Below are positions 48,850 through 58,563 of a stretch of DNA of 64,000 nucleotides, piece after piece. Position 1 is the stretch's first letter; the number at the start of each line of letters is the position of its first letter. The notes under the pieces were generated by a model. The model was not told the origin of the DNA, did not search any database, and saw nothing but the letters and a program-made list of their open reading frames with translations. Source of the DNA: Actinocrispum wychmicini (GTDB lineage: Bacteria > Actinomycetota > Actinomycetes > Mycobacteriales > Pseudonocardiaceae); the NCBI RefSeq assembly GCF_004345645.1, contig NZ_SLWS01000004.1, positions 682,001 through 746,000 on the forward strand, given 5' to 3'. Both the position numbers and the translations under genes were made by a program.

Positions 48850-50117
48850 CCCAGTCCGACCGGAACCTGTTGCTGCACTTGCTGGAACTGCCCACCGCCG
48901 GCCCGCTGGAGGGTGCCCGTCCCGAGTTATGGGCGGCGCAGCGGGCGTACGCCGAAGCCGCGGCCAAGGTGGGTTTCACCGTCGTACAACACGCGGCGCC
49001 AGGACCGGAAACGCTTGTCGGCGAACACGTTCCGCTGTCGGTTCGCCTCGCCGCCGCGGACGATCCCGCGTTTCTCGCCGACCAACCCAGTCTGGTGCTT
49101 CAGCTCGGGCCGGACCTGCCGCAGGCGGACACGGTCATGTTCAACGTCCACCTGGACACGGTGGCAGGGCTGGAGGCAGTCGGCTACGACGGCATGGTCT
49201 TCCACGGCCGGGGCGCGATCGACGCGAAAGGCCCTGCGGTCGCGCTGCTGGCTGGCATCCGTGCCGCGTTGGTCGCCGAGCCGTCGTTGCGGGACGACAC
49301 CAGGATCCTGATCCAGGCGGTGGCCGGCGAAGAGGGCGGCGCCATGGGTGTCTTCGGCACCCGCCCGCTGGTGCGCCAGGGATACTACGGCCGGCTCAAC
49401 ATCTTCTGCGAGCCTACCGGGATGCGCCTGCTGACCAGGTGCACTGCGGCGATGACCGCGTGTGTGCGGGTGGACGGCGAGGACGCGATCGACGACAACC
49501 CCGACGCTGGTCACAACGCGACCGTCCTTCTTGGACACATCAGCCAACGCCTCGCCGATACTCTTCCCGAGCACGCCGTCGACGGCCGGGTCTGTGTCGC
49601 CGGTATCCACACCGGACACTTGCACAACCGTGTCTACGGCACCGGCCGGTTGATGCTGAACCTGTCGTACGGCCGGCAGGAGACCGGCGAGCGGCTGGCC
49701 AAGGTGCTGGAGTCCGAGGTCGAGTCCGCGCTGCGCGAGTTCACCGCCTGCCACCGCGACCACCGGGATCTGGCCCGGACGGCCGCGGACGCTCAGGCGA
49801 TCACCAAAGTCGAATGGCACAAGCGTGGTCTGCCCGCGCTCGCGCCCGGCGAGGACACGGACCTGCTGGACGTCGGGCTGACCCGGTGGCCGGATGACGA
49901 GCCCGCGTTCACCTGTGACGCCCTGTGGATGGCCGGCCTGCCCGGCGCGTACACGGCGGTCCTCGGGCCGGGACAGCTCGACCGCAACCACGCGCACGCC
50001 GAAGGGGAGTACGCCGAGGAGGCCGAGCTGGCGGAGTTCGCCGCCGCGGTCGCCAAGATCCTCCGGCATTTCGCACATCAGAAAGCAAACCGACCACTGG
50101 AGGGGAGGGCGCGGTGA
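48843..50117 (+). CDS. M20-family metalloamidohydrolase (ArgE/DapE-like)
   Basis: This 424-residue zinc hydrolase has VMFNVHLDTVAG and GRGAIDAKGP (metal ligands), AVAGEEGGAMG (general base EE) and a late histidine in NHAHAEGEY. The family removes acyl groups from amines, so it may deacetylate a nitrogen of the intermediate, which would fit a UDP-HexNAc origin. A lid domain (about 180-300) is present. The start overlaps the isomerase and the stop overlaps the Ldh gene. Confidence 0.87.
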   Translation: MLTQSDRNLLLHLLELPTAGPLEGARPELWAAQRAYAEAAAKVGFTVVQHAAPGPETLVGEHVPLSVRLAAADDPAFLADQPSLVLQLGPDLPQADTVMFNVHLDTVAGLEAVGYDGMVFHGRGAIDAKGPAVALLAGIRAALVAEPSLRDDTRILIQAVAGEEGGAMGVFGTRPLVRQGYYGRLNIFCEPTGMRLLTRCTAAMTACVRVDGEDAIDDNPDAGHNATVLLGHISQRLADTLPEHAVDGRVCVAGIHTGHLHNRVYGTGRLMLNLSYGRQETGERLAKVLESEVESALREFTACHRDHRDLARTAADAQAITKVEWHKRGLPALAPGEDTDLLDVGLTRWPDDEPAFTCDALWMAGLPGAYTAVLGPGQLDRNHAHAEGEYAEEAELAEFAAAVAKILRHFAHQKANRPLEGRAR

Positions 50118-51241
50118 CGGACCTTACAGACAGCGTCACGACTGTGCGGATGGCGCACAGGGACCTTGTGACGTTCGCCGCGGCGGTGTTCGCGGACCGT
50201 GGTGTCCCGACCGAACGGGCGCACATCGCCGCCGAGGCGTTGTGCTACGGCGATCTCGCCGGAATGGCGTCGCACGGCACGGCCAATCTGACCCGGCTGT
50301 ACCTGCCCGCCATCGACGAGGGCCGGATCGACCCGGCCGCGACCCCGGAGGTCCTGGCCGACACCGGCGCCGCCGTGCTGCTCGACGGCAAGCGGGCGTT
50401 GGGCCTGTGGTCGGCCACGGACGCGCTGGACCTAGCCGCGAACCGCGCCAGGGAAACCGGGATCGCCATGGTGTCCGTGCGCAACGCCACGCACTTCGGC
50501 TGCGCCGGATTCCACACTGGACGGTTGGCGCAGCGGCACTTCGTCTCACTGCTCGCGTCGAACTGTGGGCGACAGCGCATTGCCCGCGCACCGGGCGGAC
50601 GGCCGGCGGTCCTCGGCACGAATCCGCTCAGCGTCGCGTCTCCCACGGGCAGGCACCATCCGTACGTCCTCGACATGAGCACGACCGTCGTCCCCACTGG
50701 ACGGATCCGGGCGGCACACCGCGCCGGACAAGCCATTCCGGAGGGTTGGCTGGAGGACGCCGACGGCCGCGCGGTCACCGATCCCGGCGCACTCGACCGC
50801 AGGGAGGGCTACCTGCGGTGGCTCGGCGGCGACCCGGCGACCGGCGCGTACAAGGGTTACGGGCTCGGGTTGCTCGTCGAGGTGCTCGCGGCGCTGGTGC
50901 CCGGCGCGGGTCTCGGTCCGGAGCCGGCCGCGTTGACCGGCGACGGCGGGCCGACCGGCAGCGACGACGACATCGGGTTCGTCGCGCTGGTCGTGGCGCC
51001 CGGCGCGCTCCGGCCGATCGGCGACTTCCTGGACCAGGCGGACGGCATGTTCAGCACGTTGCTGGACTGCCCGCGGCAGGACGAGGACCGGGCGGTCAGC
51101 TACCCCGGCTGGCACGAGGCCGAGCAGGCCGCGCGGTCCGCGGCGGACGGGGTGGACCTGCCGGTCGAGCGATACCGGGAACTCCGTGACCTGGCCGCGC
51201 AGCGCGGTCTTGACCTTCCTCGCACCGGAGGCGTGCAGTGA
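50114..51241 (+). CDS. Ldh (malate/L-lactate dehydrogenase)-family oxidoreductase
   Basis: This 375-residue NAD(P)H enzyme is of the non-Rossmann Ldh_2 family. Signatures: LCYGDLAGMASHGTANLTRL at the N-terminus, VSVRNATHFGCAGFHTG (catalytic histidine), LGTNPLSVASP and AYKGYGLGLLVEVLA. Members reduce 2-oxo acids, cyclic imines or ureidoglycolate. In this cluster an imine or 2-keto-acid reduction is plausible. GTG 50114 follows GGGGAGGG and overlaps the M20 stop. Confidence 0.87.
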   Translation: MTDLTDSVTTVRMAHRDLVTFAAAVFADRGVPTERAHIAAEALCYGDLAGMASHGTANLTRLYLPAIDEGRIDPAATPEVLADTGAAVLLDGKRALGLWSATDALDLAANRARETGIAMVSVRNATHFGCAGFHTGRLAQRHFVSLLASNCGRQRIARAPGGRPAVLGTNPLSVASPTGRHHPYVLDMSTTVVPTGRIRAAHRAGQAIPEGWLEDADGRAVTDPGALDRREGYLRWLGGDPATGAYKGYGLGLLVEVLAALVPGAGLGPEPAALTGDGGPTGSDDDIGFVALVVAPGALRPIGDFLDQADGMFSTLLDCPRQDEDRAVSYPGWHEAEQAARSAADGVDLPVERYRELRDLAAQRGLDLPRTGGVQ

Positions 51242-52155
51242 CGCAGACCCACATCGGAATCGTCGGCCTCGGCGTGATCTCCAAGTTCTACGTGCAGGCG
51301 TTCGGCGAACTGCCGTCGTTGAACCTGGCGGCCGTCTGCGACCTGCGGCAGGAGGCCCTGGAACCGTTCAGCGGCAAGGTCGAGTGCTACCGGTCGCACC
51401 AGGAGATGCTGGAACACGCCGTGCTTGACGCGGTCGTGGTGAACGTCCCCAACGACGTGCACGTGCCGGTGTGCCGGGACATCATCGAGGCCGGACTCGC
51501 GGTCTGCGTCGAGAAACCCCTGGCGATCGACCTGGACGAAGGTCGTGAGCTGGTGGAGTTGGCCGCCCGGCGCGGTGTGCCGTTGTTCACCTCGTTCCAC
51601 CGCCGGTACAACTCGAACGTCCTGACGCTGCTCAACTCCCTGCCGTCCGACCAGCCGGTGACCTCGTTGACCGTCCGGTACCTGGAACAGATCGAGGAGC
51701 ACGCCGGCGCGGACCGCTGGTACCTGGATCCCGCGCGCTGCGGCGGCGGATGCGTCGCGGACAACGGTCCCAACGCGTTCGACCTCGTGCGGCTGTTCCT
51801 CGGTGACGTCACGTTGCAGGACGCGCAGGTCTTGCGGGACGCGGACGGTGTGGACCGCAGCGCCCGGGTCTTCCTGCGGGCCAACAGCGGGGCCGCGGTG
51901 GAGGTCGAGCTCGACTGGAGTTATCCCGGTGAGGTCAAGGACGTCAGCGTGGAACTCGCCGACGGCACCCGGCTGCGGGCCGACATGCTCGCCGGCTACC
52001 CCGACTTCAAGGAGTCGCTGGTGCACGAGTACGTCGGCGTCCTGGACCACTTCAACCAGATCCTGTCGGCCACCTGCGACTCGTCCGCCGACGGGCTGGC
52101 CGCGTTGGAACTCGTGGACGCGGTGTACCGCAGGGAAGTGAGCGTGGCGCGATGA
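51238..52155 (+). CDS. Gfo/Idh/MocA-family dehydrogenase 2
   Basis: This 305-residue enzyme has NAD motif IGIVGLGVISKFYV and the family lysine K93 in VCVEKPLAID, followed by SFHRRYN and GGGCVADNGPNAFDLVRLFLG with the active-site histidine position replaced in the usual HxxD-like motif by NAFD. It is not closely similar to the first Gfo/Idh and lacks any insertion. It presumably acts on a second hydroxyl. It overlaps both neighbours by 4 bp. Confidence 0.87.
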   Translation: MTQTHIGIVGLGVISKFYVQAFGELPSLNLAAVCDLRQEALEPFSGKVECYRSHQEMLEHAVLDAVVVNVPNDVHVPVCRDIIEAGLAVCVEKPLAIDLDEGRELVELAARRGVPLFTSFHRRYNSNVLTLLNSLPSDQPVTSLTVRYLEQIEEHAGADRWYLDPARCGGGCVADNGPNAFDLVRLFLGDVTLQDAQVLRDADGVDRSARVFLRANSGAAVEVELDWSYPGEVKDVSVELADGTRLRADMLAGYPDFKESLVHEYVGVLDHFNQILSATCDSSADGLAALELVDAVYRREVSVAR

Positions 52156-52577
52156 ACCTGAACGAGGACGGCGGGAAGCGGGCCGTGCGCGGCACCCTGG
52201 TCAAAGTGCTGACGCACAGCCGGGTCGACCGCGGCATGCGGATGGAGGAGTTCGCGAGCAGGTGCGTCCGGCAGGGCGAGGTGCACGAGCTCGTCACCAC
52301 CGACCAGACCGACGACGAGGCGGGCGCCCGGATCGACCGGGTGGGGTTCCTGGGCTTCGTGGAGGTGGACCGGGCCGGGGTGATCGACCGCGGCGACGAG
52401 CTGTGGATCGGCGGGCAGCTGGTGGGCACCGTGCTGGGCTTCGACTCGTGCCACTTCCCCAACCACTACAACGTGCTGGTCACCACCGCCCAGCTGGTGA
52501 CCGGGCCGCAGCTGGGGCTCGCGCCCGAGGCGGACGTGGTGTTCCAACAAAAGCAACCGGCCCAGATCGGGGGATGA
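52152..52577 (+). CDS. Small uncharacterised biosynthetic-operon protein
   Basis: This 141-residue soluble protein starts at ATG 52152, overlapping the Gfo/Idh stop. It is beta-rich: [55 protein letters not shown]. One Cys and two His sit close together in [10 protein letters not shown], a possible active or metal site. From memory it resembles a small uncharacterised actinobacterial family, possibly DUF6917, but I cannot confirm this. It lies between the Gfo/Idh and dxs genes, so it is an integral part of the pathway. Confidence 0.7.
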   Translation: MNLNEDGGKRAVRGTLVKVLTHSRVDRGMRMEEFASRCVRQGEVHELVTTDQTDDEAGARIDRVGFLGFVEVDRAGVIDRGDELWIGGQLVGTVLGFDSCHFPNHYNVLVTTAQLVTGPQLGLAPEADVVFQQKQPAQIGG

Positions 52578-52578
52578 G

Positions 52579-54375
52579 ATGCTCGACGAGATCCAGCGGC
52601 CCGCCGACCTGCGTGGCCTCAGCGGCCCGGACCTGGACGCGCTCGCCGCGGAGATCCGTGACCGGCTCGTGGTGGACGTGTCCCGCAACGGCGGCCACCT
52701 CGGCCCCAACCTCGGCGTGGTCGAGCTGACGATCGCGCTGCACCGCGTGTTCGACTCGCCGCACGACAGCATTGTGTGGGACACCGGGCACCAGACGTAC
52801 GTGCACAAGATGCTCACCGGCCGGGCCGGGGACTTCGACGGCCTGCGCCGCAAAGGCGGACTGTCCGGCTATCCCAGCCGGCAGGAGTCCGAGCACGACC
52901 TGGTGGAGAACTCGCACGCGTCCACCGCACTGTCCTATGCGGACGGACTCGCGCGGGCGAACCAGTTGAGCGACAAGCAAGCCCACGTGGTCGCGGTCAT
53001 CGGTGACGGCGCGCTGACCGGCGGTATGACGTGGGAGGCGATCAACAACATCGCGGTCGAACCGGACCGCCCGCTGATCGTGGTCGTGAACGACAACGGC
53101 CGTTCCTACGCGCCGACCATCGGTGGCCTCGCGGACCACCTGCGGGACCTGCGTCGAAGCGAAGCCGCGCTGTCGATGTACGAGAACGTCGGCCTGTCGT
53201 ACATCGGACCGGTCGACGGTCACGACCGCGTCGCGGTGGAAGCGGCGCTGCACGATGCCCGGGATCGTGGTGAAACCGTGGTGGTGCACTGCGTTACGCA
53301 GAAGGGCCGCGGCCACGAGCCGGCCGAGCAGGACGAGCGGGACTGCTTCCACGCCGTGCGGGCGTCGTCCGCCAAGAGCTCCGGTCCAAGTTGGACAAGT
53401 GTGTTCGGCGAGGAACTGCTTGCCGCGGCGAGTGAACGGCCGAAGTTGGTCGCGCTGACCGCGGCGATGCTCGAACCCACCGGCCTGCAACCGTTGCAGG
53501 ACAAGTTCCCGGACCGGGTGGTCGACGTCGGGATGGCCGAGCAGCACGCGGTCACGTCGGCCGCCGGCATGGCCATGGGCGGCCTGCACCCGGTCTTCTG
53601 CGTGTACGCGACCTTCCTCAACCGGGCTTTCGACCAGGTCCTGATGGACGTGGCGCTGCACCGGCTGGCGATGACGTTCGTGCTCGACCGCGCCGGGATC
53701 ACCGGTGACGACGGGTCGTCCCACAACGGTGTGTGGGATCTCGCGGTGTTCCAGGCCATCCCGGGGATGCGCATCGCGGCACCGCGCGACCGGGTGACGC
53801 TGAACCGGCTGCTGACCGAGGCGTTGGACGTCGAGAACGGGCCGACGATGCTGCGGTTCCCGAAGGGCACGCTCGGCGCTGACATCCACGCGGTCGACCG
53901 GATCGTCGCTGAGGGTTCGAACGACCCGGTCGATGTGCTTGTGGCGCAAGGCGATGACGCGCTGGTGATCGCGGTCGGCGCGATGGCCGGGCCGTGCCTG
54001 GACGCGGCGATGCAGCTGGAGGCGCGTGGCATCGCCTGCACTGTGGTCGATCCGGGCTGGGTCAAGCCGGTCAACCCGGCGCTCGTCGAACTCGCCGAGC
54101 GGTTCGACGTGGTGGTGACCGTGGAGGACGGGATCCGGGCGGGCGGCATCGGTGAGGCCACTGCCGCGAGCATGCGCGACGCCGGGGTCGTGCCCGCCGA
54201 GCTGCGGGTTCTCGGCGTGCCCACGCGGTTCCTGGCGCACGGCTCCCGCGCGGAGCTGCTCGACGAATGCGGGCTGACCGCCGGTCGGATCGCCGACCAG
54301 ATCGCCGAGGCGGTCACCGCGCACGCGGTCCAAGGGTCACTGGACGCCATGCTGGAGAAGGAAGTTCTGGGATGA
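52579..54375 (+). CDS. dxs: 1-deoxy-D-xylulose-5-phosphate synthase
   Basis: This 598-residue TPP enzyme catalyses the first MEP step (pyruvate + glyceraldehyde 3-phosphate). Motifs: [37 protein letters not shown], the TPP/Mg site [18 protein letters not shown], catalytic glutamate in [16 protein letters not shown] and the transketolase C-terminal domain. It is about 30 residues shorter than typical. It is followed by ispG with a 4-bp overlap, so supply of isoprenoid precursor is co-transcribed with the pathway. Confidence 0.95.
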   Translation: MLDEIQRPADLRGLSGPDLDALAAEIRDRLVVDVSRNGGHLGPNLGVVELTIALHRVFDSPHDSIVWDTGHQTYVHKMLTGRAGDFDGLRRKGGLSGYPSRQESEHDLVENSHASTALSYADGLARANQLSDKQAHVVAVIGDGALTGGMTWEAINNIAVEPDRPLIVVVNDNGRSYAPTIGGLADHLRDLRRSEAALSMYENVGLSYIGPVDGHDRVAVEAALHDARDRGETVVVHCVTQKGRGHEPAEQDERDCFHAVRASSAKSSGPSWTSVFGEELLAAASERPKLVALTAAMLEPTGLQPLQDKFPDRVVDVGMAEQHAVTSAAGMAMGGLHPVFCVYATFLNRAFDQVLMDVALHRLAMTFVLDRAGITGDDGSSHNGVWDLAVFQAIPGMRIAAPRDRVTLNRLLTEALDVENGPTMLRFPKGTLGADIHAVDRIVAEGSNDPVDVLVAQGDDALVIAVGAMAGPCLDAAMQLEARGIACTVVDPGWVKPVNPALVELAERFDVVVTVEDGIRAGGIGEATAASMRDAGVVPAELRVLGVPTRFLAHGSRAELLDECGLTAGRIADQIAEAVTAHAVQGSLDAMLEKEVLG

Positions 54376-55529
54376 CAGCTATCAACTTGGGAACTCCCAC
54401 CCCGGCCGCGACATCGCTGTCGCCGCGGCGCCGGTCCCGTCAGCTGATGGTGCGGGACGTGCCGGTCGGCGGCGACGCGCCGGTCTCGGTCCAGTCGATG
54501 ACCACGACGCTCACCGCGGACGTCGACAAGACACTGCAGCAGATCGCGGAGCTGACCGCGTCGGGCTGCCAGATCGTCCGGGTCGCGGTCCCGTCCCAGG
54601 ACGACGCCGAAGCGCTGCCGGCGATCGCGCGTAAGTCGCAGATCCCGGTGATCGCCGACATCCACTTCCAGCCGAAGTACGTGTTCGCCGCGATCGAGGC
54701 CGGCTGCGCGGCCGTGCGGGTGAACCCGGGCAACATCAAGAAGTTCGACGACAAGGTTCGCGAGATCGCGGCCGCGGCCAAGGACCACGGCACCCCGATC
54801 CGGATCGGGGTTAACGCTGGTTCACTTGATCCGCGCCTGCTGGCCAAGTACGGCAAGGCAACCCCGGAGGCGTTGGTCGAGTCGGCGTTGTGGGAGTGCT
54901 CGTTGTTCGAGGAGCACGGTTTCTCCGACATCAAGATCTCGGTGAAGCACCACGACCCGGTCGTGATGGTCAACGCGTACCGGCAGTTGGCCGCGCAGTG
55001 CGACTACCCGCTGCACCTCGGCGTCACTGAAGCCGGCCCGGCGTTCCAGGGCACGATCAAGTCCGCGGTGGCGTTCGGCGCGCTGCTGGCCGAGGGGATC
55101 GGCGACACCATCCGGGTGTCGCTGTCCGCGCCGCCGGTCGAGGAAGTCAAGGTGGGCACCCAGATCCTGGAGTCGTTGGGCCTGCGGGAACGGCGGCTGG
55201 AGATCGTGTCCTGCCCGTCGTGCGGCCGGGCGCAGGTGGACGTCTACCGGCTGGCCGAGGAAGTGATGACCGGCCTGGACGGGATGGAGGTCCCGCTGCG
55301 GGTGGCCGTGATGGGCTGCGTGGTCAACGGTCCCGGCGAGGCCAGGGAGGCGGATCTGGGGGTGGCGTCCGGCAACGGCAAGGGCCAGATCTTCGTCAAG
55401 GGCGAGGTGATCAAGACCGTGCCGGAGCACCAGATCGTGGAGACCCTGATCGAGGAGGCGATGAAGATCGCCGAGCGGATGCAGGACGAAGGCGTCGTGT
55501 CCGGCGAACCGCAAGTCACCGTCAGTTGA
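54372..55529 (+). CDS. ispG: 4-hydroxy-3-methylbut-2-en-1-yl diphosphate synthase (IspG/GcpE)
   Basis: This 385-residue [4Fe-4S] enzyme of the MEP pathway has [35 protein letters not shown] and [19 protein letters not shown]. The cluster cysteines are in [11 protein letters not shown] and [14 protein letters not shown] 54372 overlaps the dxs stop. Together with dxs and ispH it covers the first and last two steps of the pathway; the middle steps must come from elsewhere. Confidence 0.95.
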   Translation: MTAINLGTPTPAATSLSPRRRSRQLMVRDVPVGGDAPVSVQSMTTTLTADVDKTLQQIAELTASGCQIVRVAVPSQDDAEALPAIARKSQIPVIADIHFQPKYVFAAIEAGCAAVRVNPGNIKKFDDKVREIAAAAKDHGTPIRIGVNAGSLDPRLLAKYGKATPEALVESALWECSLFEEHGFSDIKISVKHHDPVVMVNAYRQLAAQCDYPLHLGVTEAGPAFQGTIKSAVAFGALLAEGIGDTIRVSLSAPPVEEVKVGTQILESLGLRERRLEIVSCPSCGRAQVDVYRLAEEVMTGLDGMEVPLRVAVMGCVVNGPGEAREADLGVASGNGKGQIFVKGEVIKTVPEHQIVETLIEEAMKIAERMQDEGVVSGEPQVTVS

Positions 55530-55549
55530 AGCAAAAGAAGGTGTAACCG

Positions 55550-56464
55550 ATGGACAGTGTCCCCATCCGCCTGGACGTGACCGGCCCTGACGGTCGCGGC
55601 GGACCCTGGCAGCTCGCAGGCGAGCTGTACCTGCCGTCCGGTGAGCAGCCGGACACCGTGCAGGTGTTGTTGTCCGGCTTGACCTACGACCGGCGGTACT
55701 GGCGTGTGCCGGGCACGAGCGACTACGTACGGCACATGGTCGACGACGGGCACGCCGTGCTCGCACTTGACCGGATCGGCACCGGGCACAGTGGCCGCCC
55801 GCCAGCCGACCAGGTCACCGTGCAGGCCAATGTGGACACCCTGCATGAGCTCGTCCAGGCGCTGCGGGCCGGCATTCCCGGCATCCGCCCGTTCTCCCAG
55901 GTGATCGCGGTCGGGCATTCGCTCGGCACGGGCATCGCCATCATCGGCGCGGCCCAGTACCGCGACTTCAACAGTCTCATTCTGACCGGCCTGTCGCACA
56001 CCCTCGGCCCGCTGTACCCGGACGCCGTGCAGTCGCTGCAGCCGGCCGCGGGGGAGCCCGAGGGGTACCTGACCACGCAGCCGGGCAAGCGAAGCGTGAT
56101 CTACGAGGCCGAGGGCGGGGTGGACGAGCCGGCGGCCGAGTACCACGAGGCCACCAAGTCCACCGTGACCATCGGTGAGGGCGCGACCGTGGACGAGATC
56201 TACCGGCAGGACTACGCGGCTGCCGTGGACGTGCCCGTGCTGCTGGTGGTCGGCGCCCAGGACAAGCTTTTCGTCGGCGCCGAGAAGGAACGTGACTACT
56301 ACCCGGGCGCGCCGGACGTCGAGCTCTTCGTCGTCCCGGACGCCGCGCACTCGATCAACGTCCACCGCAGTGCCCACCTGTGGTTCGCGGCGGCGTCCCG
56401 GCAGCTCGCCAAGTGGGCTGCGGAGTCACCTCACACAGCATCCCCCTACACCCCGTCGGCCTGA
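55550..56464 (+). CDS. Alpha/beta hydrolase of the UbiA cluster
   Basis: This 304-residue protein has no signal peptide. The nucleophile is in AVGHSLGTG, the acid in VGAQDKLFVG and the histidine in PDAAHSINVH. Its YDRRYWRVPGTSDYVRHM region parallels the secreted hydrolase at 23607, so the two are paralogues. It could hydrolyse an ester, open an epoxide or act as a cyclase or acyltransferase in the pathway. It is in the operon, 20 bp after ispG. Confidence 0.83.
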   Translation: MDSVPIRLDVTGPDGRGGPWQLAGELYLPSGEQPDTVQVLLSGLTYDRRYWRVPGTSDYVRHMVDDGHAVLALDRIGTGHSGRPPADQVTVQANVDTLHELVQALRAGIPGIRPFSQVIAVGHSLGTGIAIIGAAQYRDFNSLILTGLSHTLGPLYPDAVQSLQPAAGEPEGYLTTQPGKRSVIYEAEGGVDEPAAEYHEATKSTVTIGEGATVDEIYRQDYAAAVDVPVLLVVGAQDKLFVGAEKERDYYPGAPDVELFVVPDAAHSINVHRSAHLWFAAASRQLAKWAAESPHTASPYTPSA

Positions 56465-56477
56465 AGGAGGAATTCAG

Positions 56478-58511
56478 ATGCCGGACCCCAAAAACAGCCT
56501 CCACGCCGTGGTTCTCGGCGGCGGCATCGCGGGAATGTGCGTGGCGGCCGCGCTCGCCCGGCACATGGCCAAAGTGACAGTGATCGAGCGCGACCTCTAC
56601 CCCGACGGTCCGCACTGGCGCCGTGGCGTGCCGCAAGCCCGGCACACACACAATTTACTGGGCGCCGGCCAGCGCGCCCTGGATCGACTGTTCCCCGGTC
56701 TGCTGGCGGACTTCCGGGAGCAGGGCATCGTCGACGTCCGGATGCCCAAGGACATGCTGGCGATGATCCCGGGCGGCTGGATGGAACGGTTCGCCAGCAA
56801 GCACGTGGTGTTGTCCGGCACCCGCGACCTGATCGACTGGCGGGTACGCAACCACCTGATCAAGGTGCCGAACGTCGAGATCCGGCAGGAATGCGAGGCG
56901 TTGAGCCTGCTGTCGGAAGGGGACACGGTCGTAGGGGTGAAGCTGCGGGACCGCGATTCCAGCGCCAAGACGGGCTGGGGCGAGCCGTACAACTTCGCCG
57001 CCGACTTCGTCGTGGACACGACCGGACGCAACTCCAAGTCGGCGAGTTGGCTGGAGGAGTTGGGCTACGGCACGGTTGAGGAGAGTGTCGTCGACGCCCA
57101 GTGCGCCTACGCCACCTGCATCTTCGCCATCCCGCCGGACCACGAGGCCGACTGGAAGTGCATCGTCCTGCAGTCCACTCCGGACGTTCCGCGGCAGGGC
57201 ATTCTCAACCCGATCGAGGGCGACCGCTGGATGGTCTCGGTGTCCGGGGTCGGCGGCGAACGTCCGCCACTCGACCACAAAGGCATGATCGAGTTCGCCA
57301 AGTCCTTGCGCAGCAGCGAGATCTACGACCACATCCGGAACGCCGAACCGCTCACCGAGGTGTACGGCTCGGGCCGGACCGAGAACAGGCGCAGGCACTA
57401 CGAGCGGTTCGGCCGGTGGCCGGACCGGTTCGTGGTCACCGGCGACGCGGTCGGCTGCTTCAACCCCGCCTACGGGCAGGGCATTTCGGTGGCGTCGACC
57501 TGTGCCGTCGACATGGACGACGCGTTCGAGGCGGCCGGCACCCGGGACACCGGGCGGATCCCGGCCGGCCTGGCGGCCGATCTCCGCAAGCCGATCGCCC
57601 GCCGGGTGGACGGCGCGTGGATGCTCTCCGCCAACTCCGACCTGGTGTACCCGGGCGCCGCGCCCGGACCGCTGCCGCTGCCCGCGCGGCTCGTCGGGCG
57701 TTACATGGGCCGCCTGGTGCAGACGGCCGTCACCAAGGGGCCCGCGGCGATGGCCCTGCTCGACACGTACCACCTGCTGGCCCCACCCGAAGCCGTCTTC
57801 CGCCCGAGCGTCGTCCTTGACGTGCTGCGTGGCCCGAAATCCAAGGAGACCGCAGTGAGCGGCAATGGCGAGACCACCCGCCTGGTGAACCTGTACCGCA
57901 AGCGCGCCAAGAACTACGACATCATGTCCAACCGGCTGTACATCATCGGCCAGCGGACCATGCACTACAAGCACCTGGCGATCGACCAGCTGGCGCTGAA
58001 GCCGGGCGACACCGTGGTCGACGCCGGCTGCGGCACCGGCCACAACCTGCCGTACCTGTCGAAGGCGGTGGGCCCCAACGGGAAGGTGATCGGGGTCGAC
58101 TTCACCGACTCGATGCTGAACCTGGCCGAGGACCGGGTCCGCGAGCACGAGCTGACGAACGTCACCCTGCAGCAGGCCGACCTGACCACGTTCGAGTTCC
58201 CGCAGAACGTCAACGCGATCATCGCCTGCTTCGCGCTGACCCTGATCGAGGGCTACGAGACAGTCGTGAAGAACGGCTACAAGGCGCTCGCGTCGGGCGG
58301 GCGTTGGGTGGCCCTGGACTACCGCCTGCCGGACTGGTGGCCGCGTGGTCTGGTGCCCGCTCTCGGCCCGGTCATCGCCCCCTTCGGCGGCAAGCCGGAC
58401 ATGCTGGTCAACCGCCACCCTTGGAAGGCGATCGAGCAGGGCGCCGACAAGACCCACACCCTGACCCGTTACGGCGGCTGGGTCTACGTCACCACCGGCA
58501 TCGCCCCGTGA
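56478..58511 (+). CDS. Epoxidase-like flavin monooxygenase fused to a SAM methyltransferase
   Basis: This 677-residue protein starts at ATG 56478 after AAGGAGG. Residues 1-450 are a flavoprotein: FAD motif VVLGGGIAGMCVAAALARH, RRGVPQARHTHNLLGAGQRA and VTGDAVGCFNPAYGQGIS. The VPQ-R-H motif recalls epoxidases of polyether and indole-terpene pathways. Residues 465-677 are a UbiE-like methyltransferase (VVDAGCGTGHNLPYL, VIGVDFTDSML). A GTG at 57855, preceded by AAGGAG, lies between the domains in frame and may give a separate methyltransferase. Expected roles are epoxidation of the prenyl chain before cyclisation, and methylation. Last gene of the operon. Confidence 0.85.
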   Translation: MPDPKNSLHAVVLGGGIAGMCVAAALARHMAKVTVIERDLYPDGPHWRRGVPQARHTHNLLGAGQRALDRLFPGLLADFREQGIVDVRMPKDMLAMIPGGWMERFASKHVVLSGTRDLIDWRVRNHLIKVPNVEIRQECEALSLLSEGDTVVGVKLRDRDSSAKTGWGEPYNFAADFVVDTTGRNSKSASWLEELGYGTVEESVVDAQCAYATCIFAIPPDHEADWKCIVLQSTPDVPRQGILNPIEGDRWMVSVSGVGGERPPLDHKGMIEFAKSLRSSEIYDHIRNAEPLTEVYGSGRTENRRRHYERFGRWPDRFVVTGDAVGCFNPAYGQGISVASTCAVDMDDAFEAAGTRDTGRIPAGLAADLRKPIARRVDGAWMLSANSDLVYPGAAPGPLPLPARLVGRYMGRLVQTAVTKGPAAMALLDTYHLLAPPEAVFRPSVVLDVLRGPKSKETAVSGNGETTRLVNLYRKRAKNYDIMSNRLYIIGQRTMHYKHLAIDQLALKPGDTVVDAGCGTGHNLPYLSKAVGPNGKVIGVDFTDSMLNLAEDRVREHELTNVTLQQADLTTFEFPQNVNAIIACFALTLIEGYETVVKNGYKALASGGRWVALDYRLPDWWPRGLVPALGPVIAPFGGKPDMLVNRHPWKAIEQGADKTHTLTRYGGWVYVTTGIAP

Positions 58512-58524
58512 CCTGAGGAGACCC

Positions 58525-58558
58525 CTTGTGCCGCGTCAGCCCCCCGGCGCGGCACAAG
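58525..58558. terminator. Terminator hairpin at the end of the plus biosynthetic operon
   Basis: CTTGTGCCGCG pairs perfectly with CGCGGCACAAG around a 12-base loop, starting 14 bp after the stop of the fused enzyme and lying between it and the convergent ArsR gene. It would serve both directions. Confidence 0.85.
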
Positions 58559-58563
58559 CCTTC

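Noticed and set aside
40086-55529. The cluster as an AHBA (ansamycin or mitomycin starter) pathway
   Set aside because: A DegT enzyme and Gfo/Idh enzyme are present, but aminoDHQ synthase, aminoDAHP synthase, kanosamine kinase and the dehydratase are all missing.
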